From the NCBI GenBank assembly GCA_903860855.1, contig CAIOSF010000135.1, positions 1 to 19,228 of the forward strand: a stretch of 19,228 bases of DNA, read 5' to 3'. Below the pieces are notes generated by a model, which did not search any database, was not told where the DNA came from, and saw nothing but the letters and a program-made list of their open reading frames with translations. The position numbers were made by a program, and so were the translations under genes. The DNA comes from an uncultured Alphaproteobacteria bacterium. GTDB taxonomy: Bacteria > Pseudomonadota > Alphaproteobacteria > Rickettsiales > Midichloriaceae. Position 1 is the stretch's first letter; the number at the start of each line of letters is the position of its first letter. Below, one piece after another: positions 1 through 9,000 of the stretch.

Positions 1-1
1 G

Positions 2-283
2 ATCGCTCATCCAGAAAAATTTATTCATACCGCCGTTCAAGCTGGAGCTGATCTGCTTGATTGTCATCAGTTTCCAGATCATTACCGATATAGTGAGTTA
101 GAGTTACAGAATGTATATAACAAAGCCAAAACTATGAAGTGCAAGGTGCTCACAACCAGCAAAGATTTTGTTAGAATTCCTACAAAATATCATGCAATGA
201 CCGAGGTTCTGAGGATAGAGCTTGAGATCGATGAGTCGTTTATGGAGGAAATTTGCATTGATCGTTCTAAAGCGTGCTCATGA
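2..283 (+). CDS. lpxK: Tetraacyldisaccharide 4'-kinase LpxK, C-terminal part
   Basis: The reading frame is open from the window edge to TGA and encodes the last 93 residues, so the start lies upstream. LpxK phosphorylates the 4' position of the tetraacyldisaccharide lipid A precursor at the inner membrane. What is seen: an AHPEKF segment near the start, FPDHYRYSE, and TTSKDFVRIP. These correspond to the family's G-PE-F, FpDHH-Y and TTEKDavR-P blocks, in the right order and at the right distance from the C-terminus. The ATP-binding N-terminal half is outside the window. Downstream the ABC-transporter gene runs convergently after only about 20 bases. The gene implies that this bacterium makes lipid A. 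The family call is confident from the conserved blocks; nothing can be said about promoter or operon. Confidence 0.85.
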   Translation: MAHPEKFIHTAVQAGADLLDCHQFPDHYRYSELELQNVYNKAKTMKCKVLTTSKDFVRIPTKYHAMTEVLRIELEIDESFMEEICIDRSKACS

Positions 284-304
284 TGACTAATTGATTATTA
301 TATA

Positions 305-2884
305 TTAGTTGACTTCTATATAGCAATAATCTTGAGCCATCTCATGGCCCCTACCATCATCAAGGGCTGAGCATAATCCATCTGCATCTATTCCATCCTC
401 TGGAAATTGCTCACTCTGATTTTTGAAATCTTTGTGCTCACGGCCATACCAAGATTGCGCTATAAAGTCAGAAGTAACAAAATCATCCTTGGTACCAAAC
501 TTAGTGAGGTGTATATCGTGATCTACAAGGGTCATTATTGCGTCAAAGAAATTATATCCGAAAGCTTCTTGCATTATATGATTATGTTCTTTTGAATTAT
601 GGTCGACTACTATTACAAGAGAATTATAAAAGTACTTCTGAATTACTCTCATGGCGCATAAAGCAGAGAACCAGTCCATGCCATTCAGTGGTTCATCAAA
701 TTCAATAATATGGGGTGTTATTCCTATGGGATAATCAAGAAACTCATTCAATTTCTGCTCGTATATACTCATGTCGTCGTGATGTGCTTTCATCAATTCA
801 ACTATTTTGCTTGACATGGCTTGCAGTACGGCGCTAGCGCAACTAATTTTCTTTTTTTGCCCTCCACTCAAGGCATTGCCCCAGTCATATTGCTCTTCAT
901 CTAAGCGATGCAGCATGCTATTTGCATCAACGTCTGCTTGATGTTCGTGATAATCTCTTCCTTCCAGTTGAGCCAATATTTTGTATGCCGCCATTTTAAT
1001 AAATGGTCTTTCGGCATTTTTCATTTGAAAAGGAAAGGCTATTACATTTAATAAAGACGTTTGGGGGGTCATGTACTCGCTTTGGGTTACCATTATGGTC
1101 TTAATGCTATTACCGTCGATTTTGGGATATGAGATGGTGCCACTGCCATTTATGAATGGAATGGATTGTATTTTTTTTAGGATCGTCAGCATTGTGGACT
1201 TTCCGCTTCCAGAGGGGCCACTGACTTCAATTTTAGCTCCCATAGGTAAATCAACTGGCTTGCTTTGGTCGATTAAGTTTCTGTCAACCACATCTATCTT
1301 GATATCTTCAAGGTGAAGATATGGATTATCATGTTCTATCATGTTGAAGTTGTTTTTTGATTCCTCCTGAATGATTTTCATGATTTGAGAGAGTTTGGTC
1401 ATGGCAACCTTATATTCGTTGCTGTTGGTATGGCTCCAAGTCAAAAATGATTGCAACTTTCCTATACCATAAACGGCATCATAACTGCGGCGTATCGCTT
1501 GATTTACTTGGGCATCCAATTGAGCTATTTCCTCTAGGTTTAGTGCATGATTTGGCATATTAGCAAATGCATCGGCTATACTATAGTAGTGAAAGTAGCT
1601 ACCCAATCCATATGTTATAAAGTATGATAATCGATCATCCATGGTAGCGATCGCAGTCTGCATGGAGTCGGACTTGGTGCCAGAGCTTCGTGCTTCATGC
1701 AGTGCGTCAATTTTAGTTAATAAATTCTTTTTAACATATGGTATTCCACCTCGTTCAGCTATTTGTCTCATATTATGAGATATATCATAGATCCTATTAT
1801 CTATATTTCTCTCTATTGCATCTCTCTGAAAGTAAGCTTCTCTACTATCCTCAGTGACTCCCGCTCTCCACACTTGAATGAGATTGCTGAATACGGCTAA
1901 TGACAGCATGCTCGTTGGGCAATTAGTTGATAGCAGGGCTATGCCCGCAAGGCCGGAAATCACTTCCCCCACTCCGCTTATCAAGTTGGATGCGCTATAT
2001 TGTGCAACGGATGAGGAAGATTCGTGAATTCCTTTGATGAGATTTATCGCATTGTCATTATAGACAATTTTAAAGATATTATCCTCGGTGAATACGTGAT
2101 CTATAATGTGCTGATTGATTTGGTTGCTCATAGTTAGATAGTAAGAGTCCATCACCAAGCGAGTTGCATAGTTTAGAACTATGTTCAGAGCAGAGGAGAG
2201 TAAGAAGCCAGTGGCAATATTTTGGCCATTCATGATCTGCTGATTGGCGTGGATGGGATCATTGGTGATGGCGTGCCACCAGTTAGATAGCTGAGTATTA
2301 TATTCGTTGCTGATTGTGCGAGTGAAAGTCTCATGAATTACTTGTACTGCTAAGGTTAGCATTAAAAAAGAATTGATGGATGATTTGAATTCTGGATCGG
2401 GAAAAAGCTCTGACAGCTCTACGTAATTGGTATATACGCCAAGGGTGACATCTCGGTATGGTTTTACTACATCATAATTTAGAAAGTAGATGGCTGCAGC
2501 TGTAATGCCGGTTATACCTGCGACTATAGCTGCTTGTATCGGCTTGCTCGCCGCATTCAGTACATGAGAATGATATAGTAACCCAAGGGCTGTTCCCATA
2601 TTGCTGAGATAGTGATTTTTCGTTATACCTGTTTTTGTGATTAAATCATCAGCTATGGTAATACCACCAATAATGCCGGACCACTTAAGTCCAGCTCCTG
2701 ACGTGGCTGCTATCGTTGCGGTGGATAAACCATTGAGGAGGGGGTTGCTATAATTGTTAACAACTGCTCCGGCCATAGCTGCCATGCTAGCACCATAGCC
2801 TAAATATGCCTGAACCTTTGGATATGCCGCAATAGCGACTTTTATGCTATTTACAGTATAGCCGATCCAATTTAAAAAAGACAT
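305..2884 (-). CDS. ABC transporter, fused permease and ATPase (SbmA/BacA- or ABCD-like layout)
   Basis: This 859-residue half-transporter carries a long membrane domain followed by one nucleotide-binding domain. Hydrophobic stretches lie at about residues 28-45, 100-135, 170-190, 222-243 and 303-335. The ATPase shows Walker A GPSGSGKST (556-564), a Q-loop glutamine at 601, signature LSGGQ (672-676), Walker B ending IIEFDE (D730, E731) and H-loop H762. The switch region reads EPLNGMDW rather than the usual E-ATSALD. About 50 residues separate the signature from Walker B, roughly 30 more than normal, and the insert is predicted helical and charged. A polar, acidic tail of about 60 residues follows the H-loop region. 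The TMD-NBD order and the Q-loop context resemble SbmA/BacA and peroxisomal ABCD-type exporters, but the substrate cannot be read from sequence. A GAGAG ribosome-binding site precedes the ATG. It is likely an inner-membrane homodimer. Confidence 0.8.
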   Translation of the reverse strand: MSFLNWIGYTVNSIKVAIAAYPKVQAYLGYGASMAAMAGAVVNNYSNPLLNGLSTATIAATSGAGLKWSGIIGGITIADDLITKTGITKNHYLSNMGTALGLLYHSHVLNAASKPIQAAIVAGITGITAAAIYFLNYDVVKPYRDVTLGVYTNYVELSELFPDPEFKSSINSFLMLTLAVQVIHETFTRTISNEYNTQLSNWWHAITNDPIHANQQIMNGQNIATGFLLSSALNIVLNYATRLVMDSYYLTMSNQINQHIIDHVFTEDNIFKIVYNDNAINLIKGIHESSSSVAQYSASNLISGVGEVISGLAGIALLSTNCPTSMLSLAVFSNLIQVWRAGVTEDSREAYFQRDAIERNIDNRIYDISHNMRQIAERGGIPYVKKNLLTKIDALHEARSSGTKSDSMQTAIATMDDRLSYFITYGLGSYFHYYSIADAFANMPNHALNLEEIAQLDAQVNQAIRRSYDAVYGIGKLQSFLTWSHTNSNEYKVAMTKLSQIMKIIQEESKNNFNMIEHDNPYLHLEDIKIDVVDRNLIDQSKPVDLPMGAKIEVSGPSGSGKSTMLTILKKIQSIPFINGSGTISYPKIDGNSIKTIMVTQSEYMTPQTSLLNVIAFPFQMKNAERPFIKMAAYKILAQLEGRDYHEHQADVDANSMLHRLDEEQYDWGNALSGGQKKKISCASAVLQAMSSKIVELMKAHHDDMSIYEQKLNEFLDYPIGITPHIIEFDEPLNGMDWFSALCAMRVIQKYFYNSLVIVVDHNSKEHNHIMQEAFGYNFFDAIMTLVDHDIHLTKFGTKDDFVTSDFIAQSWYGREHKDFKNQSEQFPEDGIDADGLCSALDDGRGHEMAQDYCYIEVN

Positions 2885-3218
2885 GTATCTCTCATAGTTA
2901 TCGTGTTAAAGCAGCGGGCAAGATGATGGACAAACTGAAGGCTCAGTCGGACTATGGTCTTGCCATCAATTCGTGAAGTTGGCATGAACAGCCGATAGTA
3001 GTTTATATAATGCAGCTATTACTAAAGCAACATAATTTTCAGATGAGATTTATACGATTTGTCAGGATGTTGTTAGATTGTAATTGCAACGAACGGATAT
3101 GATTACAATTAAAAGTTGTAATAAACAACGTGAATCCCGGAAAAAAACTTAAAATAATCGCCACTCCCTCTACTATTAGCTCCGTATATTCTAGATCTAA
3201 ATCATAAACATTAACAAT
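2885..3218. other. Intergenic region with TTGTAAT repeats
   Basis: This stretch lies between the divergent ABC-transporter gene and the small-peptide ORF. It should hold promoters for both, but I could not assign a convincing -35/-10 pair. It contains three TTGTAAT motifs within 45 bases: direct at 3078, inverted at about 3102-3109 and direct at 3116. The first two form an 8-base inverted repeat, ATTGTAAT and ATTACAAT. The same motif recurs upstream of the unknown gene at 10774. No RNA gene or ORF worth calling was seen. Confidence 0.4.
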
Positions 3219-3299
3219 ATGTTAAAATTTGTACTTGCAGCAATATTTTTCATTGGATATATTTTATTATATCTTATCACATATATTTTTATGAGTTAA
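3219..3299 (+). CDS. Possible 26-residue single-span membrane peptide
   Basis: This short ORF starts MLKFVLAAIFFIGYI and is almost entirely hydrophobic, with one lysine near the N-terminus and MS at the end. It would make one transmembrane helix with a short positive N-terminus. Its TAA ends two bases before the ATG of the 114-residue gene, so the two could be translated as a pair. There is no clear Shine-Dalgarno sequence, but neither has its neighbour. In AT-rich DNA a hydrophobic run can arise by chance (TTT, ATT and TTA codons), so this is a suggestion from position and composition only. No family was recognised. Confidence 0.3.
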   Translation: MLKFVLAAIFFIGYILLYLITYIFMS

Positions 3300-3301
3300 A
3301 A

Positions 3302-3646
3302 ATGTCGAATTCTCTGTGGCTTAATCAGTCTATTTTCCATAATATTGATTCAGAAGATGAATATTATGGTAATGATGAAGAATTGGGTATGCGGGCTCTA
3401 TGGCGCAGCGTGATCACTCAAGCCCTCATGGATGCCTCTAGCAATTCCAAAAAGAAAAGTGACAAGATGTGTAAAATTCAAGCCATCCAGTGGTTGTTGG
3501 ATGATAGTAGTGATTTTGCAGCGGTATGTGGATTGGCTGATATGGATTCACATTACGTTAGAGATCAGGCCAGGGCCGCCTTGAGTCGGGGATGTAAATG
3601 GAGGGATGATCATAAAAAAATGAGTAATACCAGTGTTCGCTACTAA
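3302..3646 (+). CDS. Conserved hypothetical protein, 114 aa, alphaproteobacterial phage/host type
   Basis: This soluble, helical protein has an acidic N-terminus (residues 16-27). The conserved-looking core runs from ALWRSVITQALMDASSNSKK through a segment with WLLDDSSDFAAVCGLADMD and YVRDQARAAL. I associate this pattern (LWRxVI-QAL-DA-SNSK, then a W-L segment, SxDFxxVCxLA and a YVRxxA helix) with small hypothetical proteins of alphaproteobacteria and their phages. That is memory of a family pattern, not a search result, and the function is unknown. The C-terminal 20 residues are basic and polar. It directly follows the 26-residue hydrophobic ORF with a two-base gap. No ribosome-binding site is evident, so coupled translation is possible. 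It stands alone otherwise, with about 500 non-coding bases downstream. Confidence 0.65.
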   Translation: MSNSLWLNQSIFHNIDSEDEYYGNDEELGMRALWRSVITQALMDASSNSKKKSDKMCKIQAIQWLLDDSSDFAAVCGLADMDSHYVRDQARAALSRGCKWRDDHKKMSNTSVRY

Positions 3647-3756
3647 CTACTACCGCTTTGCCCTTCTCATTTTATTTAAATTCATCTTACGCAAGTGCCA
3701 AAAGATAAAGAAATAATGGTAGAAACTTAATATATTCGCGATATAACAATATGTAA

Positions 3757-3837
3757 ATGCCAGAAGATATACTAGATTTATATAGTGATTATTTATTGAT
3801 TGGCAATGGTAAGGCTGACTTACCGAATTTTCAATAA
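3757..3837 (+). pseudogene. Possible transposase N-terminal remnant
   Basis: A 26-codon ORF begins MPEDILDLYSDYLLIGNG and stops early. The ILDLYSDYLL segment resembles the N-terminus of IS4-type transposases (I-D-YSDYLI, usually followed by a T-ATGLS segment). Here the similarity ends after DYLL and a stop follows, so if it is real it is only a scrap of an insertion sequence. No terminal inverted repeats or target duplication were found around it. The call rests on one short motif remembered from the family. Confidence 0.3.
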
Positions 3838-4020
3838 AAACAACAAAATCTCAAAAAAATCGTATTTTTGTTTCTTTCTATGCTTTTTATAGGCTTGAGA
3901 TGACGAGGCTAGAACTCAATCATTACGCAATCAAAGCCAATCTCTTTTAGGGCTAATAAAACCAGCCAAAAAATCCTTCACTTTTTTAATTATTACTTGG
4001 TCTTGTATAACTATACCCCA

Positions 4021-4080
4021 GTACCAGCTTTGACTTAGCCTTTGATTTGGCTTGCGCTCATGCCATATGGTGTCCATTAC
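4021..4080 (-). repeat. Dispersed repeat, copy A
   Basis: Read on the minus strand this contains GTAATGGACA, then GCAAGCCAAAT, then AAAGGCTAAGTCAAAGC. The last two words recur in order at 14487-14550, and the AATRGACA and AAGGCGAAGTCAA words recur at 9461-9515. All three copies lie between genes. This copy has lost the stretch between the two shared words that is present in the 14487 copy. Confidence 0.55.
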
Positions 4081-4151
4081 ATGTATCCATTTCATGTGGG
4101 TAACTGGTATTACTCCAGTTTTCTGGTGTGAATTGAAGCTCCCTTTACTGA

Positions 4152-5216
4152 TTATTTCTTTAGCGGCCTTTTCTTTTTACCAAGTTTCATCACATAAGCT
4201 ATAACCTCAGCCACTGCCTGGTAATGCTCATACTTTATTGCTTCACCTATATTGACCATGCTATACAATGATCTGGCCAAAGTGGCATTTTCGACAATTG
4301 GTATCTTATGTTCTTCAGCGATTCTCTTAATCTCTAGGGCTATTTCATCTTGTCCTTTAGCAATGATAATAGGGGCATCCATTTCTGTATCCTTATATTG
4401 CAGAGCTATGGCGTAGTGGGTTGGGTTTGTGATAATGACGTCAGCTTTTGGTACTGCTGCCATCATCCTGCTTTTTGCCCTTTCTAATCTCATTGCTTTC
4501 AGCTTGGCTTTGACCTCCGGATGACCTTCTTGCCGTTTGTACTCATCCTTTACTTCTTGCTTGGTCATTCTCATCTTGGTGTTATATGCTTGACGCTGGT
4601 AAAAATAATCACCAATACCCAGTAAGAATGTGATAATGCAGACGATAAGCATAATTTTGTTGAGTGCTTTGAGGACTAGCAGCATTAGGTCCCCAACCTC
4701 CAGCTTATACGAATTATAGAAAGTTAGGAAATCTGGCTCTATCACCATGTAAATGGCCGCTCCTATAAGAGATATCTTAAATATCCCTTTTACTAGCTCA
4801 ACAACGGAGTTTAAGGAGAAGATTCTTTTAAGTCCGCTAAATATTGAGATGCGACTTAAATCTGGTTTGATGACGTCTGGGGCGCATATGATACCATGCT
4901 GCATAATCGATGACAAGATGTTGATGATGAGGAGAAAGCTTGATGGTAGCAATAGTAACAACAAGACTTGCAGTATGATTTCACGCAGAGTTTTTAGGTC
5001 TAGAGTAGTGTCACCTGAGAATAATGGGAGGGCTATTTCAAGATACATGTTGCCGATATACCTTCCTGCCCAGCCAAGAATTATTGCAAAAGTTAATAAA
5101 GATAGAAACGATCCCATCTCCTTAGAATAAAAGGTTTGACCTTTCTCTCTTGCTTCTTCTAGTTTTCGTTCACTTGGCTCTTCAGTTTTGGACGACTGAT
5201 CTTGTTCTTCACTCAC
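4152..5216 (-). CDS. flhB: Flagellar export apparatus protein FlhB
   Basis: This 354-residue protein is normal full length for FlhB, the switch protein of the flagellar type III export gate that changes secretion from rod/hook to filament substrates. The N-terminus has the family signature (KTEEPSERKLEEAREKGQ, residues 11-27). Four membrane segments lie at about 36-52, 80-103, 140-160 and 178-202. The linker GHPEVKAKLK (231-240) leads to the autocleavage site NPTH at 264-267, with cleavage expected between N264 and P265. The flagellar member is favoured over type III secretion SctU by the N-terminal and linker sequence, but the two families are close. No other flagellar gene is in the window, which is unusual because flhB often sits with flhA or fliR. 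It follows tRNA-Cys and dksA on the same strand, with no sign of a shared operon. Confidence 0.92.
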   Translation of the reverse strand: MSEEQDQSSKTEEPSERKLEEAREKGQTFYSKEMGSFLSLLTFAIILGWAGRYIGNMYLEIALPLFSGDTTLDLKTLREIILQVLLLLLLPSSFLLIINILSSIMQHGIICAPDVIKPDLSRISIFSGLKRIFSLNSVVELVKGIFKISLIGAAIYMVIEPDFLTFYNSYKLEVGDLMLLVLKALNKIMLIVCIITFLLGIGDYFYQRQAYNTKMRMTKQEVKDEYKRQEGHPEVKAKLKAMRLERAKSRMMAAVPKADVIITNPTHYAIALQYKDTEMDAPIIIAKGQDEIALEIKRIAEEHKIPIVENATLARSLYSMVNIGEAIKYEHYQAVAEVIAYVMKLGKKKRPLKK

Positions 5217-5294
5217 GGGCTATCAACCATCATCTTGGCATAATCCTTCTAAGTTATATTATGAATATTAATTGAAAAGCACTAGTTTTGAGTT

Positions 5295-5369
5295 TGGAGG
5301 CCGAGGACAGAATCGAACTGTCGTATAACGGATTTGCAATCCGTTGCATTACCACTTTGCTACTCGGCC
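5295..5369 (-). tRNA. trnC: tRNA-Cys (GCA)
   Basis: On the minus strand the acceptor arms GGCCGAG and CTCGGCC pair fully. The anticodon arm is ACGGA-TTGCAAA-TCCGT with anticodon GCA, and the T arm is GACAG-TTCGATT-CTGTC. The discriminator base is U, as expected for tRNA-Cys, and CCA is encoded at 5297-5295. All arms are intact. A sigma70-like promoter lies about 40 bases upstream. Confidence 0.97.
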
Positions 5370-5409
5370 ATACAAAGAAATAATAGGAACAGAGTCCCTC
5401 AGCATCTGC

Positions 5410-5438
5410 TATATACGCTAAAGTCATATAAATATCAA
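5410..5438 (-). promoter_or_regulatory. Candidate promoter for tRNA-Cys
   Basis: On the minus strand TTGATA and TATATA are separated by 17 bases. The implied start leaves a 5' leader of about 34 bases before the mature tRNA end. This is pattern matching in AT-rich DNA, so a chance match is possible. Confidence 0.4.
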
Positions 5439-5491
5439 TAGGCTTTTTGCAAAACTTATTTTTTATGCATTTGCATTTAACTCAGCAATCT

Positions 5492-5920
5492 TTAGATATC
5501 ATCATTATGATTCCTCTCAAATCTCTCATGCCGTTCTTGCGCTTCTATGCATAGAGTTGCTATTGGTCTGGCTTCTAGGCGACGTATTCCAATTGGTTCC
5601 CCTGTTTCTTCACAGAAACCATACTCCTTCTTCTCTATTCTCATCAGAGCTGAATCTATTTTGTCTATGAGTTTGCGACAGCGATCCTTGGTGCGTAATT
5701 CTATTCTTACTTCCTCTTCTACCGTTGCTCTGTCGCTCACATCTGGCTCGTTCCAGTTTTCCTCTCTTAAATACTTAAGCGTTTCGCCCGATTCAACTCT
5801 AAGTTCATCTTTCCAGATAAGTAATTTGCGACGAAAATACTCAAGCTGCTTATCGCACATGTAGTTTTCATTGTCATTTAGCTTATAATCGGGCTCAAGA
5901 TCGGTTATTTGCTTGCTCAT
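5492..5920 (-). CDS. dksA: RNA polymerase-binding transcription factor DksA (two-cysteine form)
   Basis: This 142-residue protein is the DksA that enters the RNA polymerase secondary channel and, with ppGpp, controls rRNA and amino-acid promoters. The coiled coil runs from about residue 24 to 98. Its tip carries D60-V-S-D63-R-A65, the DxxDxA motif needed for activity. The globular end reads YGFCEETGEPIG-RRLEARPIATLCIEAQERHE. Only two of the four zinc-ligand positions are cysteine (C103, C124); the others are T106 and A127. Alphaproteobacterial DksA proteins commonly deviate in this way, and Pseudomonas DksA2 is a known zinc-independent example with an incomplete ligand set. A sigma70-like promoter gives a leader of about 40 bases. 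There is no strong Shine-Dalgarno sequence. putA is transcribed divergently from the same 175-base gap. Confidence 0.93.
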   Translation of the reverse strand: MSKQITDLEPDYKLNDNENYMCDKQLEYFRRKLLIWKDELRVESGETLKYLREENWNEPDVSDRATVEEEVRIELRTKDRCRKLIDKIDSALMRIEKKEYGFCEETGEPIGIRRLEARPIATLCIEAQERHERFERNHNDDI

Positions 5921-5966
5921 TTGCTGGTAATCAAATTTAATAAACTATACATCTATATCAGTAGAA

Positions 5967-5994
5967 ATTATATGGGACTAGATGTACTTTACAA
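5967..5994 (-). promoter_or_regulatory. Candidate dksA promoter
   Basis: Minus-strand TTGTAA and TATAAT are separated by 16 bases. The -10 is a perfect consensus, and the start would fall about 40 bases ahead of the dksA ATG. It is the best promoter-like match in the dksA-putA gap. I could not assign a matching promoter for putA. Confidence 0.5.
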
Positions 5995-6095
5995 GATATA
6001 AATTTTACACGAATAACTAGTGAATTATCCATGATATTGAAGCTATTTTAGTTTAATTAATACTTAATTCTTTATTTGGTTGAATTATTACTAAT

Positions 6096-9000
6096 ATGAC
6101 ATATAAATTGCATGCTATTAGCGCAAAGGCTTTGATTCCAGAAAATGATTATGTATCCGAATTGATACGTTATCTAAAACCTACTTTTTCTCCAATAGTT
6201 CTAGATGTAGAGGCCAAAGCCAGGAGATATATTCAAAAACTGCGCGAATCTAAAGCGTCTAGCGTAGAAAGTTTTATGCATCAATATAGTCTTACCACGG
6301 CGGAAGGGGTTGCTATCATCTGCCTTGCAGAGGCTTTGCTTCGTATACCTGATAGTGAAACAGCAAAAGATTTAATTGATGATAAGATTAGAGATAAACA
6401 GTGGAAAGATTATATCGGCAAAAGTGATTCCCTTTTGATCAACGCCTCAACCTGGGGTTTCGTGATAACGGGCAAGCTGATGGATCTACGAGATTCCGAT
6501 ATGAAAATTTCCAGGATCATTAGTCGTGTTGGTGAAGCTGCTGTATTAGCATCGATAAAAACAGCGATTAAAATGCTATCAAATGAGTTTATCATTAGTA
6601 ATGATATAGATGGGGCTGTACAGAGAGCGAAAAAGTATAAGGAAGAGGGCTATGGTGTATCATATGACATTTTAGGAGAGTCTTCTAGAAATGTTGAGCA
6701 AGTGGAACGCTATTACAAGAAGTATCTTCACGCAATAGACTTGATAGCTAAAGATAGTAGTAGTGACAAAGATATCCATAGAAGGACAAATTTGTCTGTA
6801 AAGTTATCTGCTCTCCATCCAAGAGTAGAGCTGATGCAGCATGATCGGCTGGATAAGGAATTGATGCCAAAGCTTGTTGAAATTGTTGGTAGATGTCGCA
6901 GTGCAAACATCACTATAAGCTTCGATGCTGAGGAGGCGTTCAGGCAAGATATATACCTCGATATTGTCGAGTCCGTGTTTAGTCGTTTTAACGAATATGA
7001 TGGAGTCGGGTTTGTGGTTCAGGCTTACTCCAAGAGAGCATTCCCCATTATCGATTATATCTGTGATTTGACTAGGTCTTTTAGTAAAAAAATTCCTGTA
7101 AGATTGGTGAAGGGTGCCTACTGGGATGGCGAGATAAAAAGTGCGCAAGAGCAGGGGTTAGAAGGTTATCCCGTATTCACTCATAAGGTATTTACTGATA
7201 TTTCTTATTTAGCATGTGCTGCTAAAATGATTGCAAATCAAGATAAAATTTATGCTCAATTCGCAACTCATAATGCTTATACCACAGCCGCTGTTCAAGC
7301 TATAGGGAAGGATGTTAAATTTGAATTTCAGAAGCTTCATGGTATGGGTAATACCCTCCATAATCAGATCATGCAGGACGGCTATTACTGTCGCATATAC
7401 AGCCCTGTCGGTGAATATAAGGATCTGTTGGCATATTTAATGAGACGGATGCTTGAGAATAGTGCTCGTACATCGTTTTTGCATATGATACATCAAGATG
7501 ATATCAATATTGATGAGTTGGTAAAGAATCCTATAGAGGAAGCCGAGCATATACTAAAATTAAGTAAAGAGATGGTGGACAAAGGGGGTGATGCATGTGT
7601 CACTGTCGATGATGACGATGCTCATGCTATTATGTTTCTACCAAATCCAGCTAATATATTTCAGAGTGGAAGGAAGAACTCAAGGGGCTATGAAATCGGT
7701 ATAGAAAGTCAATATACCGAGATTCAACAGGGTATGGAGCGTTATCGTGATAGACGCTATGATAGCTATACAATCATTCATGAGTTGGAGCGAGACCATC
7801 ATGACTTAGAGTCAGTTATTATAGTAAAGCCATCTGATGGTAATGAAACCATCGGTACCTGGCATAAGGCCAGTCATTTGGATATTTCTGAGGCTATTGA
7901 GGCGGCTGACATTGGTTTTGCCTCATGGTCAAAAACCAATGTAAACGAGAGAGCTGATATACTAGAAAAATATGCTGATATTCTACATGAAAATCGTTAT
8001 GAGCTCTATAGTATATTGATAAACGAGGCTGGTAAAAACATTCGTGACAGTATAGGTGAGGTGAGAGAGGCGATAGATTTAGCGAGATATTACGCACTGG
8101 AGGCTCGCAGGCTGATGTCTGAGAGCATCACTATGCCTTGCTATACAGGTGAAACAAACAAATTAAGCTTTCATCCTAAGGGGGTTTTTGTTTGTATTAG
8201 TCCATGGAATTTTCCTCTAGCAATTTTTTGTGGCCAGATTCTTGCTGCCTTGGTTACAGGGAATAGTGTGATTGCGAAACCATCTGAAAATACCAGTCTC
8301 ATAGCCTCTATGGCGGTGAAATTGCTCCATAAGGCTGGAATGCCAGGAGAGGCCATACAGCTGCTCTTGGGTTCTGGGAGAGAAATGGGCGATACTCTTC
8401 TGTCAGATGAGAGAGTAACTGGTGTCTGTTTTACTGGATCAACCACAACAGCCATGCACATAAATCGCATTCTTGCTGCTCGTAACGCTCCAATCGCAAC
8501 TCTTATAGCCGAGACAGGTGGCCAGAACGCCATGATTGTTGACAGCTCGGCCCTGATAGAGCAGGTTTCAGACAGTGTTATCTATTCGGCTTTCGGTAGC
8601 TCTGGCCAAAGGTGCTCAGCCTTGCGCATGCTATATGTGCAGAAGGAGATATATCAGCAGACTCTTGAGATGATAGCTGGAGCTATGAACGAGATATCGA
8701 TTGGCGATACAGATGACTTTAGCTATGATATAGGTCCGGTGATTACTGGGTCCGCCGCCAGTGCTCTTGCTGATCATGTGGCCAATATGAGGTCCAAAGG
8801 ATTCAAAGTTATAAGTCATAAGGATGCAGCCTTCACTGTTGCCAGTAATGTTGATAGTGGTGGGGTCGATGGCGATGGTTCGGCTGAGCTCAGAGAAAGA
8901 TTTAAGAAGGGCTCATTCTTCTTGCCTCATTTAATTGAAGTGACTTGTATTGGTGATATAGGTCTAAAAGAAAACTTTGGTCCTATTCTGCATATAGCTC

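Larger units (their letters stand above)
3647..4151. other. Gene-poor stretch with repeat and transposase scrap
   Basis: About 500 bases lie between the 114-residue hypothetical and the convergent end of flhB. It holds the transposase-like scrap near 3757 and the dispersed repeat near 4021-4080. A weak 6-bp stem (AACTGG 4102-4107, CCAGTT 4115-4120) sits just past the flhB stop. It could be a poor terminator, though there is no clean T-run on the flhB side. A 54-codon minus-strand ORF (4095 to 3931) is open but is built partly from the repeat and was not called. Confidence 0.5.

Noticed and set aside
3931..4095. A 54-codon minus-strand ORF after flhB, open upstream into the flhB 3' end in another frame
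   Set aside because: It is composed partly of the dispersed repeat (copy A), lacks a ribosome-binding site and matches no family I know.
4102..4120. AACTGG/CCAGTT stem as a terminator for flhB
   Set aside because: The stem is only 6 bp and no T-run follows on the flhB strand, so it was only noted in the intergenic entry.
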